From assembly GCF_003254395.2 (NCBI RefSeq), contig NC_037641.1, forward strand, positions 2,744,001 to 2,808,000: DNA of 64,000 nucleotides, given 5' to 3'. Below, piece by piece: positions 1 through 12,860 of the stretch. The stretch is from Apis mellifera (Eukaryota; Arthropoda; Insecta; Hymenoptera; Apidae). The notes under the pieces were generated by a model, which worked only from the letters and a program-made list of their open reading frames with translations, was not told the origin of the DNA and did no database searches. The translations under genes were made by a program, and so were the position numbers. Positions within the stretch are counted from its first letter, which is position 1. Each line of letters starts with the position of its first letter.

Positions 1-42
1 ACTTTGATGTCACGATAAGAGGAGAAAAACATAAGAAAGACA

Positions 43-3000
43 ATGAAGATCCTTGGCGTGGAATTCGCACCGTTGAACGTACCATTGAAACGAAGATTAG
101 AAACGCTTTCAGCTGCGTTATGGATCATTCTTCTAAGCGGAGGAGATTTAATGGGTTACCTTCTTTTTGCTTATCTTCTATTGTACTCGAAAATCACACG
201 TTATTTTGTGCTGCTGTACACACTCTGGATGTACTATGATTGGGATACATGTAATAAAGGCGGCAGAAGGTAAATTCTAAATACGTTTACAATTTTTCTT
301 AATCTTTCGACTCGTATTCCAATATGATTCTGCATGAAATAATAAGTCGAAAATACAGAATAAAATTTTTTTGATTTGAAACTTCAATAATTTTTTAAAT
401 AAATCAAATTTGAAAATTTTTTAAATACAAATCAATCAAGTGAAATTAATTAATTCCGATTGGATGAAAAATGAACTATCGATAAATGATTATTACTACT
501 ATTAAATGTAAAAATAAATAAAAAATATAAAATTTTATCGCTTAAATCTTCATTTTTTTAAAAATCGAAATTATATATATGCAATTTTCAAATTTATTCT
601 TTGTCAAAAATTAATTCTTAAATGAAAAAAAATTTGTTTTATATTTTTTTATTATCTTTTTTTTCAGACATCAAATTATCTCCTATTGATAATTGATTCT
701 AATTTATCAAATCCAGAAATAACTTGTTTTAACATGTATTTGAATTTTTTTAAAATTTTTAATTAGAATTTTAAATAATAAAAATTTCGTTCTATATTTT
801 TAATTTATTCTTTCACGTGTCACTTTTTGTCGAGTTTTATCATTAGTTACAGGATATCCTGTATAAAATATTTCAGATAATTCTATTTTACTAACATATT
901 TGAAAAGTTATTCTAAATAAAAAACTATACATATGCAAACATTGTCATTCGTATTTTCTATGTTCTCGAGAATGATAAAGTGATAAATAGATGCATTACT
1001 TTTTTACAATTTTTAATATTTATATTTCGTTTCAAATCAATATAAATTGATTTTATATAATATATAAATTAACTTACACTTCTTTATATGATGAAATATT
1101 TTTTAATTGATGAAAAGGATTGATTTTTTGAATTATTTTTTTTACAGATTATCATTAATTAAATCAATATAAAATATAATTATAAATAAACAATTAATGA
1201 ATAAACAATTGTTAAAAGTTGAGTACTTTAAATTCATTTGATTATTTGTAATTTATATCACTATATTTTGAAAATGAAGATTGAGAATCATTTCATTGTA
1301 TATATATATTTTTTTTAAAATATCTTAAATATTTTTATATATTTATATATATTTTATATATCAAAATTCGTTGATTTCTAACTTCTAAAAGATATCTTGT
1401 GCATGATTTGTGATCTTATCGTTTAATAAATTTGCTTTAGATAAGTAATCGATAAAATTCTTAAATTCTTTTTAAGTAAATAAGAATAGAAATATTTAAT
1501 GTTTTTGGAATTATTAATTAAATAATTTATTTTATATAAAAGATTTATAGAAAATTTATAGATTGAATAGAATTAAAATTCGTTATTAAGAATTAAATTT
1601 TTTATTTCGAATTTTTTCTGAAGTTACTGTGTAATAAAATTTTAATTATTTAATATATTTTTTTATCAATTATTTAATATATTTTTTATTAAATCGATTA
1701 ATTCCATGTAATATTATTTAAAATAAATATTTAAATTAATTAAATATAATTAATTTATAAATTTCACTTAAATCATGAAATAAAATTAATTTTTAAGTAT
1801 GCATATATTTAATTTTTATTATCCCAGATATTGATCTATGCAAATGAAACTTCAATATTTCAACATTAATTAAAATTCTTTTATCCTCTCTTAATCTATC
1901 ATAATATACATCAATAAAAATTTAAAGAGAAATATAATAAAGATACAATTTTTTTTAGAACCACTCATGGCTTCTAATTAAAATAAAAAGTTATCTTGTA
2001 TAAATTAGTAATATTTGCTAATGATATTTATTAAATTTATAATAAAAATATTTTTTTTTTTTTGATAAAAATAAAAACTTCAAGGTTCTTACATCTCGAA
2101 AGTTTATATTAAAAAAATTACTTTTTATTCTGAAAAATAAGTGGCAAAATTCATTCATCAACTATTAAAAACCGTATAATATTTCTTATTTCATCCTTTT
2201 GCTCATCTATTCCATTACACATTATAATTAAAATGCATCACGAATTTTTGATTTTTTTGTTTCAGCGAACGATGGACAAGATTGATGAGAGGCAACGCGT
2301 GGCAACGTTACTTTTGCAACTATTTCCCTATAAAATTAGTGAAAACTACCGACCTGGATCCGACTAAGTCATATTTATTCTGCAGCTTTCCACATGGAAT
2401 TCTGTCCACAGGAGTATTCGGCGCATTCGGAACGGAGCATCTCAACTGTAAAAAAGTGTTTCCGGGTTTGGATTTCCGGGTCGTGATACTAGAACAACAC
2501 TTTAAAATCCCGTTCTTCCGTGAATATGCCTATATGGGAGGTACGTATCATTAATAAATTTTTATTTTAACGCATGTGGCAAGTAAGTGTAATGTAAAAC
2601 CTCTTGATTACATATTTTCTAGAAACGACATAAAAGAAAACACATTATTTAATTTTGTTTAAAGATAGAATTATAACTTCAATGATATATGATTATAAAA
2701 ATTTATAGAATTTTATTTTTTACTATTTTTTTATCTTAAAATTGTCTCTTTTCTTTTATTTCATTTGATAAAATATTATTAATAAATGTTATGAAAAGTT
2801 ATAATTAAATTTGAATAAATTTAAATAATTTGCAAAAAAATTTCAAAACATAAGTGTAAAATACATTTTTTCCTCGATTTTTTCCTCGATTTGCATGAAT
2901 TATCTATTGCATTTGAAATCTTTTTGTAAATAAAGTCTATCAGTTGTGAAGAAAATATTAAAGAAAAAAGTCAATATAGATTACTAAGATATTTATTTCA

Positions 3001-6000
3001 ATATTTTCACAAGATGTACTAAAAAAAATTGATAAAAATGATAACAATATACATAATTAAATAAATTATGATTATGTATTTAATACAATTTTTGATCGGT
3101 TATCTAATACTTTATCTACTATTAATTTTCAAATATTTCAGTGATAAATATTGCATGTTAATTAAATTAGCTCTTGATACTATACGTTCAATTAAGTTTT
3201 CTTACTAAAAATTAATCATCAATAATTGAAGAGAAAAAGAAAGAAACTGTGTATAAATAGTCTACATAACCAAAGGAATTATAGTTTCGCGTAAAAAAAT
3301 TATTTAAAAATCAAAAAAAAAGAAAATATTTAAAAATATTTACATTGGAACGAAGCGTTTGAATTAATTTTTTAATTTTCTTTTTTTTTTTCTCATATTT
3401 ATAATTTTTGTTTAAAAACATAGCCGGTATCAGCAGTTCCCAAAGAAGTTTAATCCATCAGCTATCGACGAAGCCCGAGGCACCGTTCACCGGAAGAGCA
3501 ACCATTCTTGTTATCGGTGGAGCATGGGAATCATTGGAATGTAAGCCGGGCAAATATCGTATCCTGCTAAAAAGGAGAAAAGGCTTCGTTAAGATTGCGC
3601 TGAAGCATGGGTTAGAATTATCAATGTTTACATTGATTCGTATTAAAAATTCGCGAGAATATTGGAAAAAGAAAATCTACATCAAATTTGTGCATACATT
3701 TATCCGCTTTAATATTATTTTAGTATTATAACGTACGTTACGAAAAAAACATCGTATTTAACTTATGAGAAATAGTGTGGTATTAAACTAACATCATCAT
3801 AAAAAAAAATCATATTTAAATAATTTTCTTCTCAAAAAAAATCACGTTTAAATGAAATAAAAATTAAAATCAAAAAGATTACATCAGATTTTAATTTTTT
3901 CATCGTTATAAACATGTTACTGTACATGATAACTCATTCATATATACTTTTCATAGCAAACATTCGAAATATGTCTTTTTTTTTTTAAGACGGTGTTCCA
4001 AGTATATCTTTTTTATTTTATTATTCATTAAAAATTACAATAAACAAAGATAATAATATTCGTATTTAATATGAATTTCATTTCGTACAAATCATAAAAA
4101 TGTGATTTCTTTGTGAGAAAAACGAAATATGATAATTTTTCGAAAACAATGATTTTTAACGTAACGTATGTCATTTTAATTTTTAACATTATGCAGACAA
4201 GCGGCTTGCAGCAGTTTGCTATAAATATATTTTGACATTAATATTTTAACATAATTAAGTAATGTTATATAAAACAAGTCACGTAAAAAATTATGAAAAT
4301 TTTTTGCGAACTTTATAAACATTCATTAAATTCATTATTGGAAATATACATTGCCGTTCAACTACGAAATAATAAAATATATTGTTTTTAAAATCAAGAA
4401 AAATAGATTTTTAAAATGAGTAAATAAAAATAAATATTTTTACTTAACATTATTAATTTTAGATTTTAAATCATAAAATTAAACGTGTTATATTATGTTA
4501 TGCTATATTGGATATCTTTGAAGGATTTTCAACCAAATAAGCATAAAAGTTATATTATAAAATATAATAATTCATTTATTGAGTTGCAAGCAATTGAAGT
4601 TTTCATTCACGAAACGAGATGGATTTAGAATGAAAACATTTTGTCTCTGTTACACTATCATATTTCTGTCTCGCTTCATCAATGTTAATTTATGTTTAAT
4701 TTAAATTGTTTATAATTTAATAATATTATCTTTGACGATTATTACATTTCATTTAAATATTGAATGAAATAATATTTTCAGATAATATTTGCTCTAACGT
4801 ATTTTAAATTCTCCTAAATCTTTACTTTTTAAATCAAATAATTTTTTATTCAAAAAAATTGAATATTGAAGTTCGAAAAGAAGAAATAATCATCAAAAAA
4901 AAAAAAATGTAAATCGCAGTAAATTGCCGCAAACCGATTATTATCTACATTAATTTTTGCAATTATTTAATACGTTCAGTGTTCAAAATTTTAGCATTAT
5001 TCCTTAATTGATTAACGTGAAAAAAAAATCTGATCAGTTTAAATATTATTTAATCTGTTCAAGTTTGTTCATACAATGATCATGATTTTTCTTCCATTAA
5101 ATAATTAAAATAATATAAATAAATCCAGTTATTCAATTATGATCTCTATCATTTATGAATTATTCTTTTTTTTTGTTCTATGCTTCCATTAATGAAGATA
5201 ATTTTAAAAATTTCTTGAACATTGAATGAATATGAACTCTTGACTTGTGATTTCAATTGTATTCAAAAATTTATATTTTTCATCTTTTTATTCATGTAAA
5301 ATGCACATTTTTTATTATTAAATTTACACATAATATTATATAAACAATAGTTTATTTTGAATTATTGAATTTTACATAATAATATATAATTTATAAAGAA
5401 CAAAAATTATACGAATAAATCCTTCAAGATACTAACATAAAATACTAATCTTAAAAAATATTCATTATATTTTAATAGAAGAAAATTGAATAAATGTATT
5501 TTTAACATAATTAACAACATTATTATAAATAAACATTAATAATGACGGATTAAAAAAATAGAAAACAGTACTATAATATTGGACAATGAACGTGTTAAAA
5601 GAGAATCGTTCATTTATAATGAAATGAACTATCAATAATTAAAATTCTTTAATTAATAATTTTTCTCATTTGTTTTAGGGCCCCCTTAGTACCTGTCATC
5701 TCGTTTGGAGAAACAGATATATACGATCAATATTATTGGCCAGAGGGCACATTGATGAGAAGAATACAGCATTATGTTCGTAAAAAGATCGGATTAGCGC
5801 CAGTGTTTTTGAAAGGTCGAGGATTCTTCCAATATTCTTTTGGCATTATCCCGCGACGGAAACCAGTCACGGTTGTCGGTGAGTGTTTTAATCAGATATG
5901 ATACTTGTAATATTAATTACAATCAGAATTAATCCATTTTTAAAATAATTATTAGTATCTCTCTCGAATGCTAATTTTTATTACAAAAAGAGGAATTTTG

Positions 6001-6339
6001 CATTAATTTTTATATTATAACAAATTCGTAGCATTCAAAATTTTTTTAATAACAACTATTTATAACATTTCTTAATATTTACTTTTTAATAATATTTCAG
6101 AAGAAATAATATTTAATAAAAATATCTACAAATATACTTAATAATATTTTCATAACTCTTTCAATTTCTCTCTCTTGTCAGTCGGTAGTCCATTGGAATT
6201 ACCAAAGATAGAAGAACCTACTACGGAACAGATCGACGAATACCACGAGAAATTCGTCAATCACCTGGTGGAGTTGTTCGAAAATCAGAAGCACAATTAC
6301 ATGAAGAATGCGGATTCGGTGAAGCTTGAGTTTCTATAG
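43..6339 (+). CDS. DGAT2: Diacylglycerol O-acyltransferase 2 family enzyme
   Basis: Five coding exons: 43-269, 2266-2540, 3424-3610, 5679-5878, 6182-6339. They sum to 1047 nt, or 348 aa plus stop. The family makes triacylglycerol from diacylglycerol and acyl-CoA in the ER membrane and on lipid droplets. Visible: hydrophobic N-terminal hairpin (about residues 22-65), then YYDWDTCNKGGRR and RYFCNYFPIKLVKT blocks typical of DGAT2, FPHG at 117-120 where most relatives have HPHG, GGAWESL (199-205), RKGFVKIALKHG (219-230), PVISFGE (235-241) and GLAPVFLKGRG. Length fits the shorter animal DGAT2/MOGAT proteins. The ATG at 43 gives an N-terminus of expected length, though only 42 bases lie upstream. 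Introns of 1996, 883, 2068 and 303 nt are plain AT-rich DNA. DGAT2 is favoured over a monoacylglycerol acyltransferase, but sequence alone cannot exclude that substrate. Confidence 0.93.
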
Positions 6340-6884
6340 TGATAACAAACACGAGATACTATAAATATTTTTTAATGAATCCTCATAGTGATTATCCGAA
6401 GGACGAAAGAATCACTTTTAAAGTTCAAACAAATCATGCGTGATTTTAGATATACAAGTGCCGAGTAGACACAGAAGGATATACCTAATTGGGCGACAGG
6501 TTTTTTAGTCAATTAGATTGATTAGCTTAAGAATTTTCCATAGAAAAGAACCAATAGAGTTAAGATAGAAGAGTAGTTATATTGAAAGAATATTTATATA
6601 CCTTGGCCGATGTTCCATCATCGAAGAAGAATAAGAAAAAAAGGTGAAGGCCTTAAACGAGATTTGCTCAAATTGTGCAAACAATTAATCGATCTTCAAT
6701 CAAATAGCGAAAATTGTAAATTTCTAGTTATTTTAGTTAACTTCTAGGGGAAAAAATTGAGGGAAAAAAATCATGAAATTAGTTAACAATTAGTTTTATT
6801 GTTGTAAAATGTCGATGCGTACGCACACATTTAACATATCCACGTTGGTTGTGCACTTTGTATAATAATAATCTGTATTAAAAT
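6340..6884. other. Convergent 3' UTR region between DGAT2 and KMO
   Basis: This 545-base gap holds the 3' ends of two genes transcribed toward each other. No coding potential was seen. The KMO-side poly(A) signal lies at 6795-6800. I found no equally clear AATAAA for DGAT2; AATAAG near 6628 is the nearest variant. Confidence 0.7.
6795..6800 (-). terminator. Poly(A) signal of KMO
   Basis: TTTATT on the plus strand is AATAAA on the minus strand, 85 bases past the KMO stop codon. Confidence 0.6.
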
Positions 6885-9800
6885 TTAATATAAAATACTT
6901 TTCTTTGCGGATACTTGGACGAAAGACGCCATTAATATAGCTATGATTAAGAATATCGTGCACCAAGCGGTTCTGCGTAATACCTGTAAAAAGATAATTG
7001 TTCGAGTACATTTTGAATAATTCTTATTCGATTGTTGATTTTCTTCATAGTGTTTCGACCCACCTTATCCTGCCACTGCTTATTCGCTATGCAATCGCGA
7101 AATCTCATTCTCGAGAAGTGTATTGTACTGTAGAGAGGTATCCACGTTTTTGGAATTCGTTTATAGAGAAACGTGTCTATATATTTTCGAACAAGGAAAG
7201 ATTTCTTCCTCACCAAATCTCTCATCTGGAAAATTTTATATTAAGTTTGTTAGTAATAGTAGTAATAGTAATATTATGTTGATAATGTTTAAAATTTATG
7301 AAAAAATTTATTTTTATATTTGTAATGATAAAAATGAAATGATTCTTTATTTGAAAATTTTTCCCAACATTCTTTGCGTGAATTATAACATTATATACAT
7401 ATATTTTTTAATTTTTCATTAATCATTAATTTTTATTTAATTCTAACTTCAATAAAAATTTAATAAAAGAATAATAAAATTACCTCGACGTAATTGTACA
7501 TAGCAAGGTCGCAAATGGCATGCGCATCTTCGCATCTTAATTCCGAGAATTTTGGAAGAACTTTGCTGAAATCCGAGTTATAACGTTCCATTAACTCGTC
7601 CAGAAGTAAAACATCCTCGAAACCCTGATATATGATAAAATGAATTACAAAAAATATTTGTGGAGTCAAAAATAATTATGGACATCTAAATTGTACGAGG
7701 AGATAATCGTGAAAGGTAATTTTCTGACGAGCAAGAAGACGTGAAATCGTTCAATCGATCGAGTGAAACTCACCGTGTTCATTCCTTGGGCATAGAAAGG
7801 CACCATAGCGTGAGCAGCATCCCCAAGAAGAAGGGTAGTTTTTCCAACATGATAAGGTTTGCACTATAAATGTTTGTAAGAAATAAGAAAATAGTTTTAA
7901 TCATGAATTGGAATTTAATAATTATTTTCATTATTTATTATTTATCATTATCTTATTTGAAAATTTTTTAATTTCTATCAACTATCACATAAATTTTTCA
8001 TATTCAAATTTTAGTATTTATTTGTAAATTAACAGAATTTTATAATTCAGCAACTTTTTTTTTTCAAAATAATTAAAAAAAAATCCCTCTTCATCAATTA
8101 ATAATAAATATAATATTTTTATAAAATTTTAATATAATAAAATGAATGTTAAATAAATAAACATTTTAAGAAATTAAAAAAAAAGGAACTTAAAAAAATC
8201 TTTAGAACTTGCAATTGAGTTTTTTTTTCGAAATAATCTTTTTCAATCACTTCCTTTCTCTTTCTTAATTAATAGTAAAATATGATCTAAACATTTTAAT
8301 AGAATTTAATAGAATTTTAATGATATTAGTTTATAAAAATAATTCAAAATTAATATTAATGTCTAATTTTTTAAAATAATTTAATTATTTCTTTTTCATT
8401 AAATAATAATAAGTAATAATAAAACTTTTAAAATAATTCCAATTAATTGGCTCAAACGAAGAACAAATATCCCGAATAATCAACAAGAAATAATTAGAAA
8501 TATACTTTTTTATATGACTTACTTTCTTTTATAACTTATCTTTAAATTTTGAATATTCGCTTACAATTAAATTGTAATTATTTAATATACAAATTGTATA
8601 TCAATTATATGTTTGTCTAATGTCTATCAATTTCAAAAAAATACTAAATAAATGAAGAGAAATATTAATTATAAAAACAGAAAAAAATTTTGTTATATAA
8701 TCCAAAATAATCGAAATTTTAGATAATAAAGATTTTGAATGATTGAGATAAATCTTATAAATCTGATTAATCGAGAATTCATTATAACTGAAATTTTTTA
8801 GAGCTTCCAATTTTTTAAAATACTTTTCAATTACATTTTATCCATCGATCAATAAAAACTTTGATTAAAATTACCTTTATAGAAATCAAAGGTTTTGGTT
8901 CCCTTTCGAAGTAATCTTTAACCAACTTCTGCCTTCCAATTAATTCCACTAGATCAGGAAAATATTCTTCACAAAAATTCAAAAGATCCTGAGGCGTTTT
9001 CAACTTGTCCAAGGTTAAGAAAGGGGCGAATAAATTAACAGTAAAAGTACAGTTGTCATTGGGCAAAGCTATCATCATAAATTCTCCTCGTGGCCAAATA
9101 TGAAGATGCTTGTTACTCATCATAAACTTGAAATCCAAGAGAGTTCAATATTTTAAAAAATATTTATTTTATTTTAAGATTTTGATATGTAAAATATTTC
9201 TAAAGATCAAAACAAACATAAAAAATATACATACAAAAATATCAGTTGAGACTTATTATATATTGTTAAATTATATTAAGAAATTGAAATTCGTATTAGA
9301 TAAAAGAAGATAGAAATAGCGATGTAAGGGACAGAAAGATTTCATTCTATCTCGTTTCATCTAACATGAATTATAGAATTATTATTAATTATAGAATTTA
9401 TATCTTATATATGTGTGGTTTATATATATCAAATAATATATAAACAGAAATCAATTTTTATCACTGATGGATTTAAAAATAATCTCATACAAAAATAATC
9501 TCATACAAAAATAAAAGATAAAAATAATCCCTAATCGAAATTCTAATCAATCGAATAATATTTTGTTTTTTTAATTAAAAAAGAATTAACATAGACATTT
9601 AAATGGAAATTTAAAAAGAATAAGTATTATTTATAAAATTTTTAAAAATTGACCAATCTACTGATTATAATTCCTCCTCTAAAATCTCAATGAATCACTT
9701 GAAATATATTGTAAAGAATCTCTTTTTTTTGTATATAATTAATAGTTAACTTTAGTTATTCGCAAAAAACTTACTAATTTATTATTGGAATTTGTCTATA

Positions 9801-12800
9801 CATGTACATTAATATATGATTATTAAAAATTATATTTTGGCAATTATATAAAAGATAAACTTAAAACTCTTTTTCTTTATAAATTTGAACAAAATTTTTT
9901 TTACAATTTAACTTACTTTAATTGTAATTTCTTTTTTTTCTCTCTCTTTCAAAATATAATAATATAATAATATTTATTATTGTGTTTGTATAAACAGGTG
10001 AAAATTCAATACAATAGTATTGAAGTTTATATATATCAATCACTAAGACCAATCGTATACATAAAAAAAAAGAATTATTCAAAATAGTGTTCTTTACAGA
10101 TTTTACTAAAGTTTACTAAAATCATGAGAAAGCTAATTTTCATCTAAAATTTTTAAAGTTAAAGAAAGACTTTTACCTCGTTATTTTTTCCAGAAGGGAC
10201 GAATAATTCAAGGTACCCATGTTCGATATAAGTTTGACTACAGTTGAACCGTGGCTTCTTCGCCATTGTTCTTCTGATGATCGAGTAAGCACCATCGGCT
10301 CCTATTATCAAATCAGCTTTCGCTTTCTCTATCTTTCGAGTTCTCGTGCTAAAAAATTCAAGGAACATTATACGAAGTTATATGAAGATATATTTTTCGA
10401 ATTATTTTCGATTAATTCTTACTCCAATATCGTCAGCTTTCCATCGTCTAAATCCGCATCCACGACTTTCTTGTTGAAATGGAGACTTACTTCGGAATAC
10501 TTTTCGGCAGCTGTGTTTTTGATACAAAATCCCCGAAAAACGAAAAAAGTAATTTAAGATAAGCGTAATATTTTCTTTTTACTTTTGATCCTTCGTCATA
10601 TATAAATCAAAAAAATAAATAAATAAATTATGAAACTTTTTGGAAAAAAAATTTACAAATGTAAATCATTATTTAATGTCCATTTTTCCAAGTTATTTTT
10701 ACTAAAATTATATTAAAAATCAACAAAAAGAAGACAAAAACTTTTTAACCACAGAAAACCTATTTAAAAAACTCGCCAAAGACAACAAAAAGAATTAAAA
10801 CTAATTGATATTTAAATATCCTATTTTTACTACTATATTTAAATTAAATTTTAAATTATTTTTGCAATCAAAATATATTCAACTTTAAATTATCAATAAC
10901 ATTATTATATTCGGCATATATTTTATTTAATAGATAAAAGTTTGAAAAAATTTATACAACACGTTCAAACATTCTACATTGTGATTATAGAGATTAGAAT
11001 AAAAAATTTAAACAATAATTTGTTTCAATCTTTTTAAAAATAAAATTAAAAATGTCTTCTTCTATACAATTATTCCTTAAAAGTCTGAAAAAATTTATAC
11101 AACACGTTCAAACATTCTACATTGTGTTTATTAGAGATTAGAATAAAAAATTTAGGCAATAATTTGTTTCAATTTTTTCAAAAATAGAAAAAATATCTTC
11201 TTCCATACAATTATTCCTTAAACTATAAGAAAAATTCTTTATAAATCATTTCTATATTATTTTTTAAATAAGATCAATCTGACAATGAAATGTATCTAAT
11301 GCCTCCACGATTGAACTGAAACTTGATAAATCCTTCGAAAACGCTTGTATGCATTAGTTTCTAAACGCATTAGCTTATAACAAAAGTTTAATGCATAAAT
11401 AGACGTATATCGGATTAAAATGGCACCAAAGTATACGAGTGCATAGAAGATCGTAAGAAGCATAAGCTAGTGGTAGAAAGAAATACGACACGCTCGAATT
11501 CTTGTGGCTTCACGCACTACCGCGTCATCGGATATTCAGTGGCCATTTTTTATTCTTCAGCATAAAAGGATCTATGTTCAATTTTCAATTTTATCAAGAT
11601 AATTTAATGCAAAATTTTTTGATTTCTCTCAACGACAAATAATATGATTTAATAATAAAGAAATATTTTCTTAGATTTCTTCTTTAAAAAGATTCTTCAA
11701 CCAATTTATGTGTTAATTAATAATTGATACTATGATAAATACAAAATATTGAAAAATTATACATATTTAATTTACTTTCATTATAAATGAATAAAAATAA
11801 AATTAGAGTGCATGTAAATTATTTCATACTTTGTCTTCGTTATCGGCTAAACTGTAATTTCTGAGATAAGACAAGGAATTAAAGATTAAAATATGAGGGA
11901 AAAAATTCTAATAATATTATTGCATAGTAAATTTTACTCACCATTTAATAGAACGATGTTTAGATATCGTCTAGTAACTGAATAAATGCACTGTAAAAAT
12001 GAGAATGAACAAACTTCATATGCACTTTTTTTACTCGATTTTCTTTTGGAATCAAGAAAAGAAAAAAAAAAAGAAATCGAAGTATTGTAAAATCACTCAC
12101 GTTTTGATTCACACCATCGTAAAGTATTTCTTTGAGCGACCCATTCTTATTGTGTATCATTCTACCACGCATAGCGATACCATGATGATCGACCACAACC
12201 TCCTCAAGGCCAACTGCCCTTAAAGCTTCCCGCCCTCTGACTGACAGAGCCAAGTCAATGCTCTGACCCCAACAATCCACTGTTCTGATATCTGAAACGA
12301 ATGTGGCCACGGAATTTTTGTATTCATATTACATAAAATTTTTACGTATGCTCCTTGAAAAACTCTTTTATCTTGTGTATTCCTTCAAAAAAAAATAAAA
12401 ATAAAGTAGATATACTTGTACATAATACCTCTTTCGTTCTTAAAAGTGTAAAAAATACATAAAAAAAATTTCAATTTCAAGTTTTCAAATCATCTTAGAA
12501 TTAGAATTTAATAAAAATTCGATATAAAATAAAATTATACGTTTTTAAAAAATTGAATAAACAAATAAAAAAAAATGATTGAATTAATTCTCCAATCGAA
12601 GAGTTCACCTGGACGATACTCGTAAATAGACACGTAATGACCCCTTTTCGCGAAAAAGCAAGCTGCCAGAGAACCGACCTAAAAAAAAATCGAAATTTCA
12701 CTATTTTTAATAATCTTTGAAATCTTGATTCGACTTTCGTTTGATTTAAAGTTTCTTTTAACAAATTTTAAAATCGTCTCGTTTCGTGAAAAATTATCGA

Positions 12801-12860
12801 AACACGCACCAAACCACCCCCTACTATGACGACTCGCGACTTTCGATCAGTGACCGTCAT
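6885..12860 (-). CDS. KMO: Kynurenine 3-monooxygenase (cinnabar orthologue)
   Basis: FAD enzyme that hydroxylates kynurenine to 3-hydroxykynurenine with NADPH and O2 at the outer mitochondrial membrane; in insects it feeds ommochrome eye pigment. Eleven exons: 12860-12810, 12678-12609, 12291-12101, 11990-11942, 10510-10423, 10348-10177, 9126-8875, 7863-7774, 7624-7484, 7225-7064, 6983-6885. Together they give 454 aa. Motifs: VIVGGGLVGS FAD loop (11-20), MRGRMIH substrate region, IIGADGAY (164-171), HIWPRGEFMMIALPN, GDAAHAMVPFYAQGMN (305-320), CDLAMYNYVEMRD, and a last exon with a hydrophobic anchor (TIFLIIAILMASF). Exon 4 is only 49 nt and encodes YSVTRRYLN. Odd: the usual GRSINLALS reads GQSIDLALS. 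Introns are AT-rich; the 10,349-10,422 gap is tiny and the 10,511-11,941 intron holds a tandem duplication. Confidence 0.96.
10936..11221. repeat. Two-copy 143-bp tandem duplication in a KMO intron
   Basis: The stretch starting AAAAGTTTGAAAAAATT at 10936 recurs at 11079 and runs to about 11221, sharing CACGTTCAAACATTCTACAT and CAATTATTCCTTAAA. The copies differ by scattered substitutions and small indels, so the duplication is not brand new. Confidence 0.9.

Noticed and set aside
6998..7422. Plus-strand frames across KMO exons 10 and 11
   Set aside because: Antisense shadows of verified KMO exons.
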